Notes under the pieces: model-generated
Told to the model about the DNA's origin: nothing
The model's input: the letters and a program-made list of their open reading frames with translations, nothing else
The model's database searches: none
Program-made: the position numbers and the translations under genes
NCBI RefSeq assembly: GCF_018613155.1
Contig: NZ_JAGGQU010000028.1
Location: forward strand, 1-49,985
DNA: 49,985 nt
Direction: 5' to 3'
From: Bacillus sp. ISL-55
GTDB lineage: Bacteria; Bacillota; Bacilli; Bacillales; Cytobacillaceae
Shown: positions 42,690 through 49,985 of the stretch, one piece after another
Numbering within the stretch: position 1 is the first letter of the stretch
How the letters are laid out: every line of letters begins with the position of its first letter

Positions 42690-43451
42690 TCAGCTATTTA
42701 CACGCTCTATTTCAATGTCTTTTAACAATTCCCTGACAACATAGCTTGCCATAATGAGCCCAGCTACAGACGGAACAAACGCGTTTGAAGATGGCGGCAT
42801 TTTCGCCTTCCGGATTTCGGCATTTTCATTGCCGACCTCTTTACGCACATCTTCTCGGATCACAATCGGGCTTTCATCTGAAAAAACAACCGGAATTCCT
42901 TTTTTGATTCCTTCTTTGCGTAACCGAGTACGAATGACCTTCGCGAGAGGATCAGTATGCGTCTTGAAAATATCAGCAATCTGGAACCGCGTTGGATCCA
43001 TTTTATTAGCTGCACCCATGCTTGAGATCATTGGGATTTCACGCTTAATGGACTCCTTGATCAGATGGATTTTATAAGAGATTGTATCAGAAGCATCCAC
43101 AATAAAATCCAGGTCGTAACCAAAAATCTCTTCATATGTTTCTTCTGTATAGAACATTTTTAATGCAATGACTTCGCATTCAGGATTAATATCCATGATC
43201 CTGTCACGCATCACTTCTACCTTCTGCTTGCCGACAGTCGAAAGAAGAGCAATAAGCTGGCGATTAACGTTGGTGATATCGACATCATCCTTGTCAATCA
43301 GAATCAGCTTGCCAACACCTGATCTAGCTAAAGCCTCTGCCGCAAAAGAACCGACCCCGCCAATTCCTAAAACTGCGACAGTACTATTTTTCATTATATC
43401 AAGGCCTTCCTTGCCGATGGCCAATTCATTACGAGAAAATTGATGAAGCAT
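42690..43451 (-). CDS. tcdA: TcdA (YrvM), tRNA t6A dehydratase
   Basis: A 253-residue E1/ThiF-like enzyme that cyclises t6A37 to ct6A in tRNA. It shows RNELAIGKEGLDIMKNSTVA, the ATP loop GIGGVGSFAAEALARSGVG, DVDITNVNRQ and the DAIDT-like VDASDTISYK. The usual catalytic Cys of ThiF/MoeB is not needed in this family. Confidence 0.95.
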   Translation of the reverse strand: MLHQFSRNELAIGKEGLDIMKNSTVAVLGIGGVGSFAAEALARSGVGKLILIDKDDVDITNVNRQLIALLSTVGKQKVEVMRDRIMDINPECEVIALKMFYTEETYEEIFGYDLDFIVDASDTISYKIHLIKESIKREIPMISSMGAANKMDPTRFQIADIFKTHTDPLAKVIRTRLRKEGIKKGIPVVFSDESPIVIREDVRKEVGNENAEIRKAKMPPSSNAFVPSVAGLIMASYVVRELLKDIEIERVNS

Positions 43452-43599
43452 CCAGACTCACTCCAAATATAAGATTGATGTTACTATCTATACCCGCTTT
43501 TGAATATAACATACCCGGCGTTAATTTCAAGTATTTTTATAGGAATTAAAGTGTATGTTAGTTTTGGTTTTGCGAATTACTGAGTGAAATGCCAAAAAG

Positions 43600-43670
43600 T
43601 GTCTATTAGAGGGGCTCTATCGGACAAACAGAAAGAAGAAATCTCAAAACTGTCCGTTAGGAGAAAATAG
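43600..43670. repeat. array D: short palindromic repeat, 51-bp spacing
   Basis: A 27-bp unit (43600-43626) TGTCTATTAG, AGGGGCT, CTATCGGACA, then a 24-base spacer beginning AACAG, then a second TGTCCGTTAG (43651) that loses its right half. This is the array A/B unit in inverted orientation (AACAG is the complement of their CTGTT). It lies between tcdA and the 6S RNA terminator. Confidence 0.8.
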
Positions 43671-43714
43671 AAATCGATACATATACTCTTTATAGGACTA
43701 ATCTATACAGCATC

Positions 43715-43742
43715 AAAAAAACCATGCATCCGCATGGTTTTT
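43715..43742 (-). terminator. 6S RNA terminator
   Basis: AAAAACCATGC and GCATGGTTTTTT hairpin on the minus strand ending in T residues, directly after the 6S RNA. Confidence 0.85.
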
Positions 43743-43756
43743 GGTTACGTATGTAG

Positions 43757-43946
43757 GAAGAGTCCCAATCGTGCCGTCGTGTTGGTTGCCTTCGTCTTGA
43801 ACCCGCTCTCAGCAGGTGGGTGCCCTGTTCCGGGTTTCTGTAAGTCCTCTAACCAGAGGCATTTACGCGGCCCGAAAACGCGAACTCCCGAAGGATAGAT
43901 GTTAGGTCAAAACTTCAGGTTAAACAACGAACACATCAGGACTCTT
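43757..43946 (-). ncRNA. bsrA: 6S RNA (6S-1/BsrA type)
   Basis: About 190 bases on the minus strand, beginning AAGAGTCCTGATGTG and ending GCACGATTGGGACTCTTCC, so the ends pair (AAGAGTCC/GGGACTCTT). The body matches B. subtilis 6S-1 closely in conserved blocks (ACATCTATCCTTCGGG, TTTTCGGGCCGCGTAAATGC, GAGCGGGTTCAAGACGAA), and it lies between aspS and tcdA as there. A TATAAT 11 bases before the 5' end implies a slightly longer precursor trimmed at the 5' end. It binds SigA RNA polymerase in stationary phase. Confidence 0.95.
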
Positions 43947-44007
43947 CATCTGTTGTTATTATATTACCACATGCCTGAATGAACTTCAAGGATATGACTA
44001 ATGGATA

Positions 44008-45783
44008 TTACTGGTCTTTTTTAACATTTAATGACAAATGCAGTTCATCTAGCTGCGCTTCGCTCACTTCACCAGGTGCGTCTGTCAGCAGATCGCTCGC
44101 ACTTGCTGTTTTCGGGAACGCAATCGTATCGCGAAGGTTGGTTCTGCCAGCTAGGAGCATGACCATTCTGTCAAGGCCTAGGGCGATTCCGCCATGTGGA
44201 GGCGTGCCATATTCAAATGCCTCAAGAAGGAATCCAAACTGCTCGACTGCCTGTTCCTTTGTAAAGCCAAGCACTGAGAACATTTTTTCCTGGACATCTC
44301 TTTCGAAAATCCTTAGAGATCCGCCACCCAGCTCATAGCCATTGAGGACAAGGTCATATGCCTGTGCCTTAACATTTGCTGGGTCGCTCTCCAGCTTATG
44401 AAGGTCTTCGCGCGCTGGCATTGTGAATGGATGGTGTGCTGCGAAATAACGGTCTGCTTCCTCATCGAATTCCAATAGTGGCCAATCTGTAATCCATAGG
44501 AAGTTGAATTTGCTCTGGTCAATCAATCCGAGCTCTTTACCAAGCTTCAAGCGCAACGCTCCAAGTGCATCTGCTACAACAGACTTTTTATCCGCTACGA
44601 AAAGCAGAAGGTCCCCAGCCGAAACATCTAGCTTTGACTGAAGTGCTATCTGTTCTTCTTCTCCAAAGAACTTCGAGATTGGCCCTTTCAAGCCGTCCTC
44701 TTCCGCCTTAAGCCATGCAAGACCTTTGGCACCGTAAACAGCTACAAATTCAGTCAATCCATCTATATCCTTACGTGAATAGTTTGCAGCCGCGCCTTTT
44801 ACATTTATTGCTTTTACCTGGCCGCCGTTTGCTACAGCAGAGGCAAATACCTTGAACCCAGAATCCTTAACCGTTTCCGAAAGATCGACAAGCTCCATTC
44901 CAAAACGAGTATCCGGCTTGTCAGACCCGAAGCGGCTCATTGCCTCATCATAGCTCATGCGAGGAAATGCCTCTGTCATGTCCACGCCTTTTACATCCTT
45001 CATAACTTTTTGCATCATTTGTTCAGTCATGCCCATGATTTCTTCCTGGCTCATGAAGCTAGTTTCAATATCGATTTGCGTGAATTCCGGCTGTCTGTCA
45101 GCTCGTAGGTCCTCATCACGGAAGCAGCGGGCAATCTGGTAATAGCGTTCAAATCCGCCAACCATCATCAGCTGTTTAAAAATCTGCGGCGACTGAGGAA
45201 GAGCGTAGAACTCACCTGGATGAACACGGCTTGGCACTAGATAGTCACGTGCTCCCTCAGGAGTGCTCTTTGTTAAAATCGGCGTTTCAACATCAAGGAA
45301 GCCTTCGCCATCTAGGAAGTCACGAATCGCTTTTGTTACCTGGTGTCTCATCTTAAAAGTTTCGAACATTACAGGACGGCGAAGGTCCAGATAGCGGTAT
45401 TTCAAACGAACATCTTCTGATACCTCTGTTTTATCAGCAATCACGAAAGGTGTGGTCTTCGCTTCATTGATGATTGTCAGCTCTTCAGCCTGGACTTCAA
45501 TTTTCCCAGTTTTAAGATTTCCATTAATACTACCTTCACTGCGGGCAATGACTGTTCCTTTCACGTCAAGTACGTATTCCGTACGGACTTTATCTGCAAG
45601 CGAAAGTGCTTCTGGCGAAACGTCAGGATTGAAGACAATCTGGACAAGTCCAGTCCTGTCGCGCAGGTCAATAAAAATCAGGCCGCCTAGGTCACGACGC
45701 TTCTGGACCCAGCCTTTCAGCGTTACCTTTTCACCAATTGCCTCTTCCGTTACTTCACCGCAAAAATATGATCTCCCAAACAT
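44008..45783 (-). CDS. aspS: AspS, aspartyl-tRNA synthetase
   Basis: A 591-residue bacterial-type enzyme: OB-fold anticodon domain ([20 protein letters not shown]), class II motif 2 [20 protein letters not shown], a GAD insertion, and motif 3 [17 protein letters not shown] 45783 ([10 protein letters not shown]) with GGGGGAG upstream is chosen over 45837, which lies inside hisS. It is the second gene of the hisS-aspS operon. Confidence 0.97.
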   Translation of the reverse strand: MFGRSYFCGEVTEEAIGEKVTLKGWVQKRRDLGGLIFIDLRDRTGLVQIVFNPDVSPEALSLADKVRTEYVLDVKGTVIARSEGSINGNLKTGKIEVQAEELTIINEAKTTPFVIADKTEVSEDVRLKYRYLDLRRPVMFETFKMRHQVTKAIRDFLDGEGFLDVETPILTKSTPEGARDYLVPSRVHPGEFYALPQSPQIFKQLMMVGGFERYYQIARCFRDEDLRADRQPEFTQIDIETSFMSQEEIMGMTEQMMQKVMKDVKGVDMTEAFPRMSYDEAMSRFGSDKPDTRFGMELVDLSETVKDSGFKVFASAVANGGQVKAINVKGAAANYSRKDIDGLTEFVAVYGAKGLAWLKAEEDGLKGPISKFFGEEEQIALQSKLDVSAGDLLLFVADKKSVVADALGALRLKLGKELGLIDQSKFNFLWITDWPLLEFDEEADRYFAAHHPFTMPAREDLHKLESDPANVKAQAYDLVLNGYELGGGSLRIFERDVQEKMFSVLGFTKEQAVEQFGFLLEAFEYGTPPHGGIALGLDRMVMLLAGRTNLRDTIAFPKTASASDLLTDAPGEVSEAQLDELHLSLNVKKDQ

Positions 45784-45796
45784 CGAAACTCCCCCT

Positions 45797-47074
45797 CTAC
45801 TTACAAATCTCTTTGAATTTTTCAATAAAACTCTCAAGTGGCAGTTCGGTTTGTTCCCCGTCCGCCATTGATTTTAGATTGATTTTATTCGCTTTTAATT
45901 CATCCTCACCCAGCACTGCCACATATCTGGCATTCATTCTGTCAGCAGCCTTAAATTGGGCTTTGATTTTACGATCCTGATAATCTCTCTCCGCAGAGAA
46001 TCCGGCCATTCTCAAATTGTGGAGCAAGCCAACAGTATAATCCTTGGCTTCATCCCCCAATGAAACGAGGTAGCAATCTATTCCTTCATTGACCGGAAGC
46101 TCGACACCCTCTGCTTCCAGTGCTGCAAGCAATCTTTCAATGCTTAACGCAAATCCGATACCAGGTGTTTCCGGTCCGCCGATTTCTTCGACAAGACCAT
46201 TGTACCTGCCGCCTCCGCAAAGAGTGGTGATTGCTCCAAAGCCTTCAGCATTACTCATGATTTCAAAGGCTGTGTGGTTATAGTAATCCAATCCGCGCAC
46301 GAGATTGGCGTCAACTTCGTATTCAATTCCTAGATCCGTCAAATATTTTGTTACTTTACTAAAATATTGTGCAGAATCATCTGTCAGATAATCGATGATC
46401 GATGGTGCGGACTTCATCAATTCGTGGTCACGGTCTGCTTTGCAATCCAGGATTCGCATTGGATTTTTTTCAAGGCGGTTCTGGCAGTCGCTGCAGAATT
46501 CCCCGATCCGAGGCTGGAAATGGCTGACTAAAGCATCCCTGTGAGCTTTTCTGCTTTCCTTATCACCCAGGCTGTTAACGACAAGCTTAAGCTTTTTCAA
46601 ACCAAGTTCCTTATAAAGGGACATGGCAAGGGAAATCACTTCAGCGTCAATCGCCGGGTCTGCACTTCCCATTGCCTCAACACCAAACTGCACAAACTGG
46701 CGGAAGCGGCCTGCCTGAGGACGTTCATAGCGGAACATAGGTCCCATATAGTAGAGCTTCACTGGCTGATTGGGACTTCCAAACATCTTATTTTCGACAA
46801 ATGAGCGAACTGCCGCTGCTGTACCTTCAGGACGAAGCGTCAGGCTGCGGTCCCCCCTGTCAGTGAAGGTGTACATTTCTTTTTGGACGATATCCGTTGT
46901 ATCACCAACACTTCGTTTAAATAGATCTGTATGCTCGAAAATCGGAGTTCTTAATTCCCGATATTGATATCTTTCACATAGTTCTCTCGCCTTCGCTTCA
47001 ATGAGCTGCCATTTCTCTGTCTGGCCTGGCAAAATGTCCTGTGTTCCACGAGGGATATTGATTTGATTAGACAC
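45797..47074 (-). CDS. hisS: HisS, histidyl-tRNA synthetase
   Basis: A 425-residue class II enzyme: [15 protein letters not shown], motif 2 [15 protein letters not shown], histidine motif [34 protein letters not shown] and the C-terminal anticodon domain. The gene precedes aspS by 13 bases and is led by a T-box element. Confidence 0.98.
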   Translation of the reverse strand: MSNQINIPRGTQDILPGQTEKWQLIEAKARELCERYQYRELRTPIFEHTDLFKRSVGDTTDIVQKEMYTFTDRGDRSLTLRPEGTAAAVRSFVENKMFGSPNQPVKLYYMGPMFRYERPQAGRFRQFVQFGVEAMGSADPAIDAEVISLAMSLYKELGLKKLKLVVNSLGDKESRKAHRDALVSHFQPRIGEFCSDCQNRLEKNPMRILDCKADRDHELMKSAPSIIDYLTDDSAQYFSKVTKYLTDLGIEYEVDANLVRGLDYYNHTAFEIMSNAEGFGAITTLCGGGRYNGLVEEIGGPETPGIGFALSIERLLAALEAEGVELPVNEGIDCYLVSLGDEAKDYTVGLLHNLRMAGFSAERDYQDRKIKAQFKAADRMNARYVAVLGEDELKANKINLKSMADGEQTELPLESFIEKFKEICK

Positions 47075-47196
47075 AGTGCATCCTCCTCCATTAGTTTTAA
47101 ATCTTTTTATAAGCCCTTACTTATAACTAACTCTGGAACATCGCGAATCTAGCAACATCCCTAGAAAAAGCTCGCTTTATGTAAAAAAAAGAATAC

Positions 47197-47482
47197 AAAA
47201 AAGCCCCCAATCCCTTGCTATAATAACAAGGGACGAGAGCTTTGAATTCCCGTGGTGCCACCCTAATTGAAGCGCATGAATGCACTTCCTCTTTAACAGT
47301 TAACGCCTGAATACGTCTTCTCCTAATGATGGAGTTACCCATGTTCAGAGAAAATCCTTCGGAGTGTTCATTCACCCTGTCATCATGCAGAAATGCTTTC
47401 AGCCACGGCATTCCCTCTCTTTTCACGTGTATCAAGGCTACTATGCTCCATCAACGGTATGTTTTCTATATAACATTTTATT
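47197..47482 (-). promoter_or_regulatory. T-box riboswitch leader of hisS-aspS
   Basis: On the minus strand the T-box core AGGGTGGCACCACGGGAATT is at 47245-47264, followed by the terminator GCTCTCGTCCCTTG...CAAGGGATTGGGGGC plus T-run (47197-47240). Upstream an AGAGAG-containing stem I with a distal hairpin is visible. In B. subtilis the matching leader reads aspartate; here GAC triplets occur in stem I but I do not assign the specifier. Confidence 0.93.
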
Positions 47483-47488
47483 TATATT

Positions 47489-47517
47489 ATAATACGGAGT
47501 ACAAATGGCAATGTCAA
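47489..47517 (-). promoter_or_regulatory. SigA promoter of the hisS leader
   Basis: On the minus strand TTGACA (47512-47517, perfect) and TATTAT (47489-47494) are 17 bases apart. Confidence 0.85.
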
Positions 47518-47524
47518 GCACTAT

Positions 47525-47701
47525 TCAAGAACGTTCAATCTGTTTTTTCAGTTTTCTTACATCACGGAGAGACAGCCCAAATTCCGAAGCTAATTCTACA
47601 GTGTTCGTGCTTTGTTCCTTTTGGATAAAATCGTGGAAATCCACTCCGAATAATTGATTCTCCCCGAATGAAGCAGATCTTCCTTTATCACTGAACCGCA
47701 T
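47525..47701 (-). CDS. small helix-turn-helix protein
   Basis: A 58-residue protein, MRFSDKGRSASFGENQLFG then VDFHDFIQKEQSTNTVELAS and LSLRDVRKLKKQIERS. The C-terminal half looks like a helix-turn-helix (VELASEFGLSLRDVRKLKKQ), of the sigma region 4 kind, so DNA binding is plausible. Short proteins like this sit upstream of hisS in other Bacillus (YrzK is possible; not certain). ATG 47701 has GAAGGTGAT upstream. Confidence 0.7.
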   Translation of the reverse strand: MRFSDKGRSASFGENQLFGVDFHDFIQKEQSTNTVELASEFGLSLRDVRKLKKQIERS

Positions 47702-47893
47702 GGTATCACCTTCCATTGTTTATTGCTTACTATTCTTCCCAGCCGCTGTAAAAAGTTTTCACTAAAATGAGATATTCTTTTTACACTTGAATTTTTCTCG
47801 TTCTAAACCGATATAAGAGAAAAGTCCTCGTGATTTTAACGGAAAAATCAGGTAATATATTTTTTATAGAGAATGGGAGAGGGAGGGAGATCA

Positions 47894-49663
47894 TTGCCCA
47901 AAAACAGAATGGTTCCTATCATCCTTTGCTTGATGCTCATTTTCGGGAGCCTTCCAGCTTTAGAATCTGCTCGGGCGGATAATGGTAGTGTCTCGATCAC
48001 TGCAACAAGTTTGAATGTAAGGACTGGGCCGGGATTAAGTTACCCGATATCAGGTTCAGTTAAAAAAGGAGAGAAGTTTTCAATCGTCAAGGAGGAAGGC
48101 GACTGGATCCAAATCAGCCTTGGAGGCAGTAAAAAAGGATGGGTAGCACAATGGTTTACTGCCAGGGAAGCTGCCAAGACAACTGCGTCACCTGCTGTTT
48201 CACCAAACACGAAAGCCTCAGGCAGTGTCACAGTCAATGGTTTGAGGGTAAGAAAAGGGCCGGGCACCAACTACCAGGTATTAGGGTCGTTTAACAGTGG
48301 ACAAGCTGTCGAAATCCTCAGCTACAATGGCAATTGGGCAGAAGTTAGCACACCTGGCCTACGAGGCTGGGTCTCGAAGGAATTCATAACTGCAAAAGAG
48401 AGCAAGAGTAGTGAAGCTCCGCCACCAAGTACCAAAATAAGCGGAACGGTCAACGCTACATCCTTGAATGTCAGGGAAAAGCCTTCATTGAATTCTGGAA
48501 AAATCGGCCAATTAAGTTATGGAGCTGCCGTTACAGTCCATTCCCAATCAAACGGCTGGGCGGAGATTACATACGCAGGAAAAAGAGCCTGGGTAAGCGC
48601 TGAGTATCTAAAAATCAGTGGAAAACCAGTGACTGACAGCGGAAAGGCTCCAGCGCCTGTTGATCAATTCACAGGCACTGTCACCGCTTCACAGCTGAAC
48701 GTCCGTGACAAGAATTCCCTGGATGGAAGCGTCATCGGTTCTATAACAAAGGGACAAAGCTTTAAAATCCTTGATGAACAAAATAATTGGGTCAAGATTG
48801 AATACCAACCTGGCAAAACAGGCTGGGCAGCAGGATGGTTTTTTGATAAAAAGAAAAACGGACCCGTCGCTGCACCTAGCCAGTCCGTGAAAAACAGCAG
48901 TGTCTCTATGCTTCATAACGGGACAAACATCCGCAAAGGTCCAAGCACCGGCACAGCCGTCATCTTCCGTGCCAATCAGGGTGACAGCTTTGAAATTATA
49001 AGCGTCGAAAAAGATTGGTATAAAATTGCGCTGCCAAATGGGACAAGCGGGTTTGTAGCCGGCTGGATTGTTTCTGTACAGGGAACTGCCCCGCAAATAG
49101 AGCGACCGGGAGCGGAAAAGCATACAAAGAATAAAACGATTGTCATCGACCCTGGGCACGGTGGCAGAGATAATGGGACAACAGGTGTTAGAGGAACATT
49201 GGAAAAAACTCTCACCCTGAAAACAGCCCAGCTTTTATATGACAAACTAAGAGCTGCCGGTACGAACGTCATCCTGACCAGGAACAATGATCATTATATT
49301 TCACTAGGTTCAAGGGTTAGCAGCTCACATTACCATAATGCCGACGCGTTCATCAGCGTCCATTACGACAGCATCAATGATCGGACTGTAAGGGGCATGA
49401 CGACTTACTATTACAATTCCAAACAAAAACCATTAGGTGAACAAATCCATTCTTCGGTTGTAAGCAAAACAATGTTGAAGGATCGGGGCACTCGATTTGG
49501 TGACTATCACGTCATCAGGGAAAACAAACAAACAGCCGTCCTGCTTGAACTTGGTTATTTGAGCAATCCCGCAGAAGAGATGCTTGTAAATACACCTCAA
49601 TATCAGGAAGCGGTAGCTAACGGGATCTTTGAAGGACTTGCCCGCTATTTTAAAAATAATTAA
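47894..49663 (+). CDS. yrvJ: YrvJ, secreted N-acetylmuramoyl-L-alanine amidase with five SH3b domains
   Basis: 589 residues from TTG 47894, which has GGGAGG 8 bases upstream. Signal peptide (MVPIILCLMLIFGSLPALES, cut near ARA-DNG), then five bacterial SH3 repeats between about residues 30 and 400, each with an NVRTGP/RVRKGP-type box and a GW[VA] strand, separated by Ser/Pro/Lys linkers. An Amidase_3 domain (about 414-589) follows, with zinc ligands in IDPGHGGRD, GTLEK and ISVHYDS and the catalytic Glu in LLELGYLSN. It binds and remodels the cell wall. Confidence 0.95.
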   Translation: MPKNRMVPIILCLMLIFGSLPALESARADNGSVSITATSLNVRTGPGLSYPISGSVKKGEKFSIVKEEGDWIQISLGGSKKGWVAQWFTAREAAKTTASPAVSPNTKASGSVTVNGLRVRKGPGTNYQVLGSFNSGQAVEILSYNGNWAEVSTPGLRGWVSKEFITAKESKSSEAPPPSTKISGTVNATSLNVREKPSLNSGKIGQLSYGAAVTVHSQSNGWAEITYAGKRAWVSAEYLKISGKPVTDSGKAPAPVDQFTGTVTASQLNVRDKNSLDGSVIGSITKGQSFKILDEQNNWVKIEYQPGKTGWAAGWFFDKKKNGPVAAPSQSVKNSSVSMLHNGTNIRKGPSTGTAVIFRANQGDSFEIISVEKDWYKIALPNGTSGFVAGWIVSVQGTAPQIERPGAEKHTKNKTIVIDPGHGGRDNGTTGVRGTLEKTLTLKTAQLLYDKLRAAGTNVILTRNNDHYISLGSRVSSSHYHNADAFISVHYDSINDRTVRGMTTYYYNSKQKPLGEQIHSSVVSKTMLKDRGTRFGDYHVIRENKQTAVLLELGYLSNPAEEMLVNTPQYQEAVANGIFEGLARYFKNN

Positions 49664-49692
49664 GCAGATGGATAATAAGTTTGTAGATTCCC

Positions 49693-49729
49693 GACTGAAG
49701 ACAGCGCACCTGTCTTCAGTCTTTTTTTT
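49693..49729 (+). terminator. yrvJ terminator
   Basis: GACTGAAGACA and TGTCTTCAGTC form 11 perfect pairs around GCGCACC, followed by eight T residues. Confidence 0.93.
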
Positions 49730-49737
49730 GTAAAAGT

Positions 49738-49985
49738 ACCCTTATGTCTTCGTAAACTATCTCATAAGGGTGTCTTTCTTTGCGAAAGGGACCCTTATGC
49801 CCTCGCAAACTATCTCATAAGGGTGTCTTTCTTTGCGAAAGGTACCCTTATGTCTTCGCACTCTATCTCATAAGGGTGTCTTTCTTTGCGAAAGGTACCC
49901 TTATGTCTCCGCAAACTATCGCATAAGGGTGTCTTTCTTTGCGAAAGGTACCCTTATGCCCTCGCAAACTATCTCATAAGGGTGT
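49738..49985. repeat. array E: palindromic tandem repeat, period 53 bp, continues past window
   Basis: Units start at 49738, 49791, 49844, 49897 and 49950, exactly 53 bases apart. Each is ACCCTTATG, a 16-base middle (variant of TCTTCGCAAACTATCT), CATAAGGGT, then GTCTTTCTTTGCGAAAGG and one base; the CTTTCTTTGCGAAAG part is a second small palindrome. Units are about 90-95% alike, more uniform than array A. It starts 9 bases after the yrvJ terminator and runs off the window. Confidence 0.95.

Noticed and set aside
45784-45837. Upstream ATG for aspS
   Set aside because: It would place the start inside hisS without a ribosome site and adds residues not found in the family.
47127-47628. Frames of about 100 codons on both strands upstream of hisS
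   Set aside because: They overlay the T-box leader and terminator, whose conserved core and hairpins explain the sequence.

Overview
The window is a stretch of low-GC, endospore-forming Bacillaceae chromosome (Bacillus sensu lato; Mesobacillus/Cytobacillus-like is my guess). Evidence: Bacillus-type gene order of the yqe block (yqeG-yqeH-aroE-yhbY-nadD-yqeK-rsfS-yqeM) and the yrr/yrv block (yrvJ-hisS-aspS-6S RNA-tcdA-rarA-cymR-iscS-mnmA-yrrB-recD2-yrrD-...-alaS-yrzL-ruvX-yrzB-mltG-trmR-trhP1-trhP2-udk-greA-pbpI-yrrS), sporulation genes (sda, sigK), strong AGGAGG-type ribosome sites and frequent TTG starts. No prophage, insertion sequence, CRISPR, tRNA or rRNA gene was seen.

Layout. 1-5176: minus-strand operon for ribosome assembly (YqeH, YhbY, RsfS), NAD and shikimate steps. 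5177-5736: DnaA boxes driving sda. 5817-7331: divergent psd and pssA for phosphatidylethanolamine. 7441-9515: PepF and a tiny YjcZ-like protein. 9715-10833: a response regulator with no kinase beside it and a truncated globin that appears to start at ATT. 10869-13408: minus-strand sulfur operon (DsrE-like, TusA, sulfide:quinone-reductase-like, DUF1641) behind a promoter with a CsoR/CstR-like GC-rich element. 13679-14401: uninterrupted sigK. 14507-15207: island of very short minus-strand reading frames including YrzI and a shortened YrzI-like copy. 15348-18694: yrhC, mtnN, mtaD, yrzA. 18729-28447: yrrS to yrzL, including what looks like a complete hydroxylation/methylation route to 5-methoxyuridine in tRNA. 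28527-34913: alaS with T-box leader, permease, small genes, LysM amidase. 34967-43451: recD2, TPR protein, the tRNA thiolation pair iscS-mnmA with CymR, rarA, tcdA. 43757-49663: 6S RNA, aspS, hisS with T-box leader, and the SH3-repeat amidase YrvJ.

The least explained material is a set of intergenic repeat arrays. Three (15711-16126, 27184-27408, 43600-43670) share one design: a 27-bp imperfect palindrome (TGTCCGA...TCGGACA) plus a 24-26-bp spacer, repeating every 51-53 bp. A fourth (49738 to the window end) has an unrelated palindrome (ACCCTTATG...CATAAGGGT) but the same 53-bp period. A fifth (32686-32805) repeats TTTTTATAGCG every 20 bp. All five sit next to the T-run of an intrinsic terminator, between transcription units. 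Starts were moved to internal codons where ribosome site spacing or family length required it; such choices are stated per gene.
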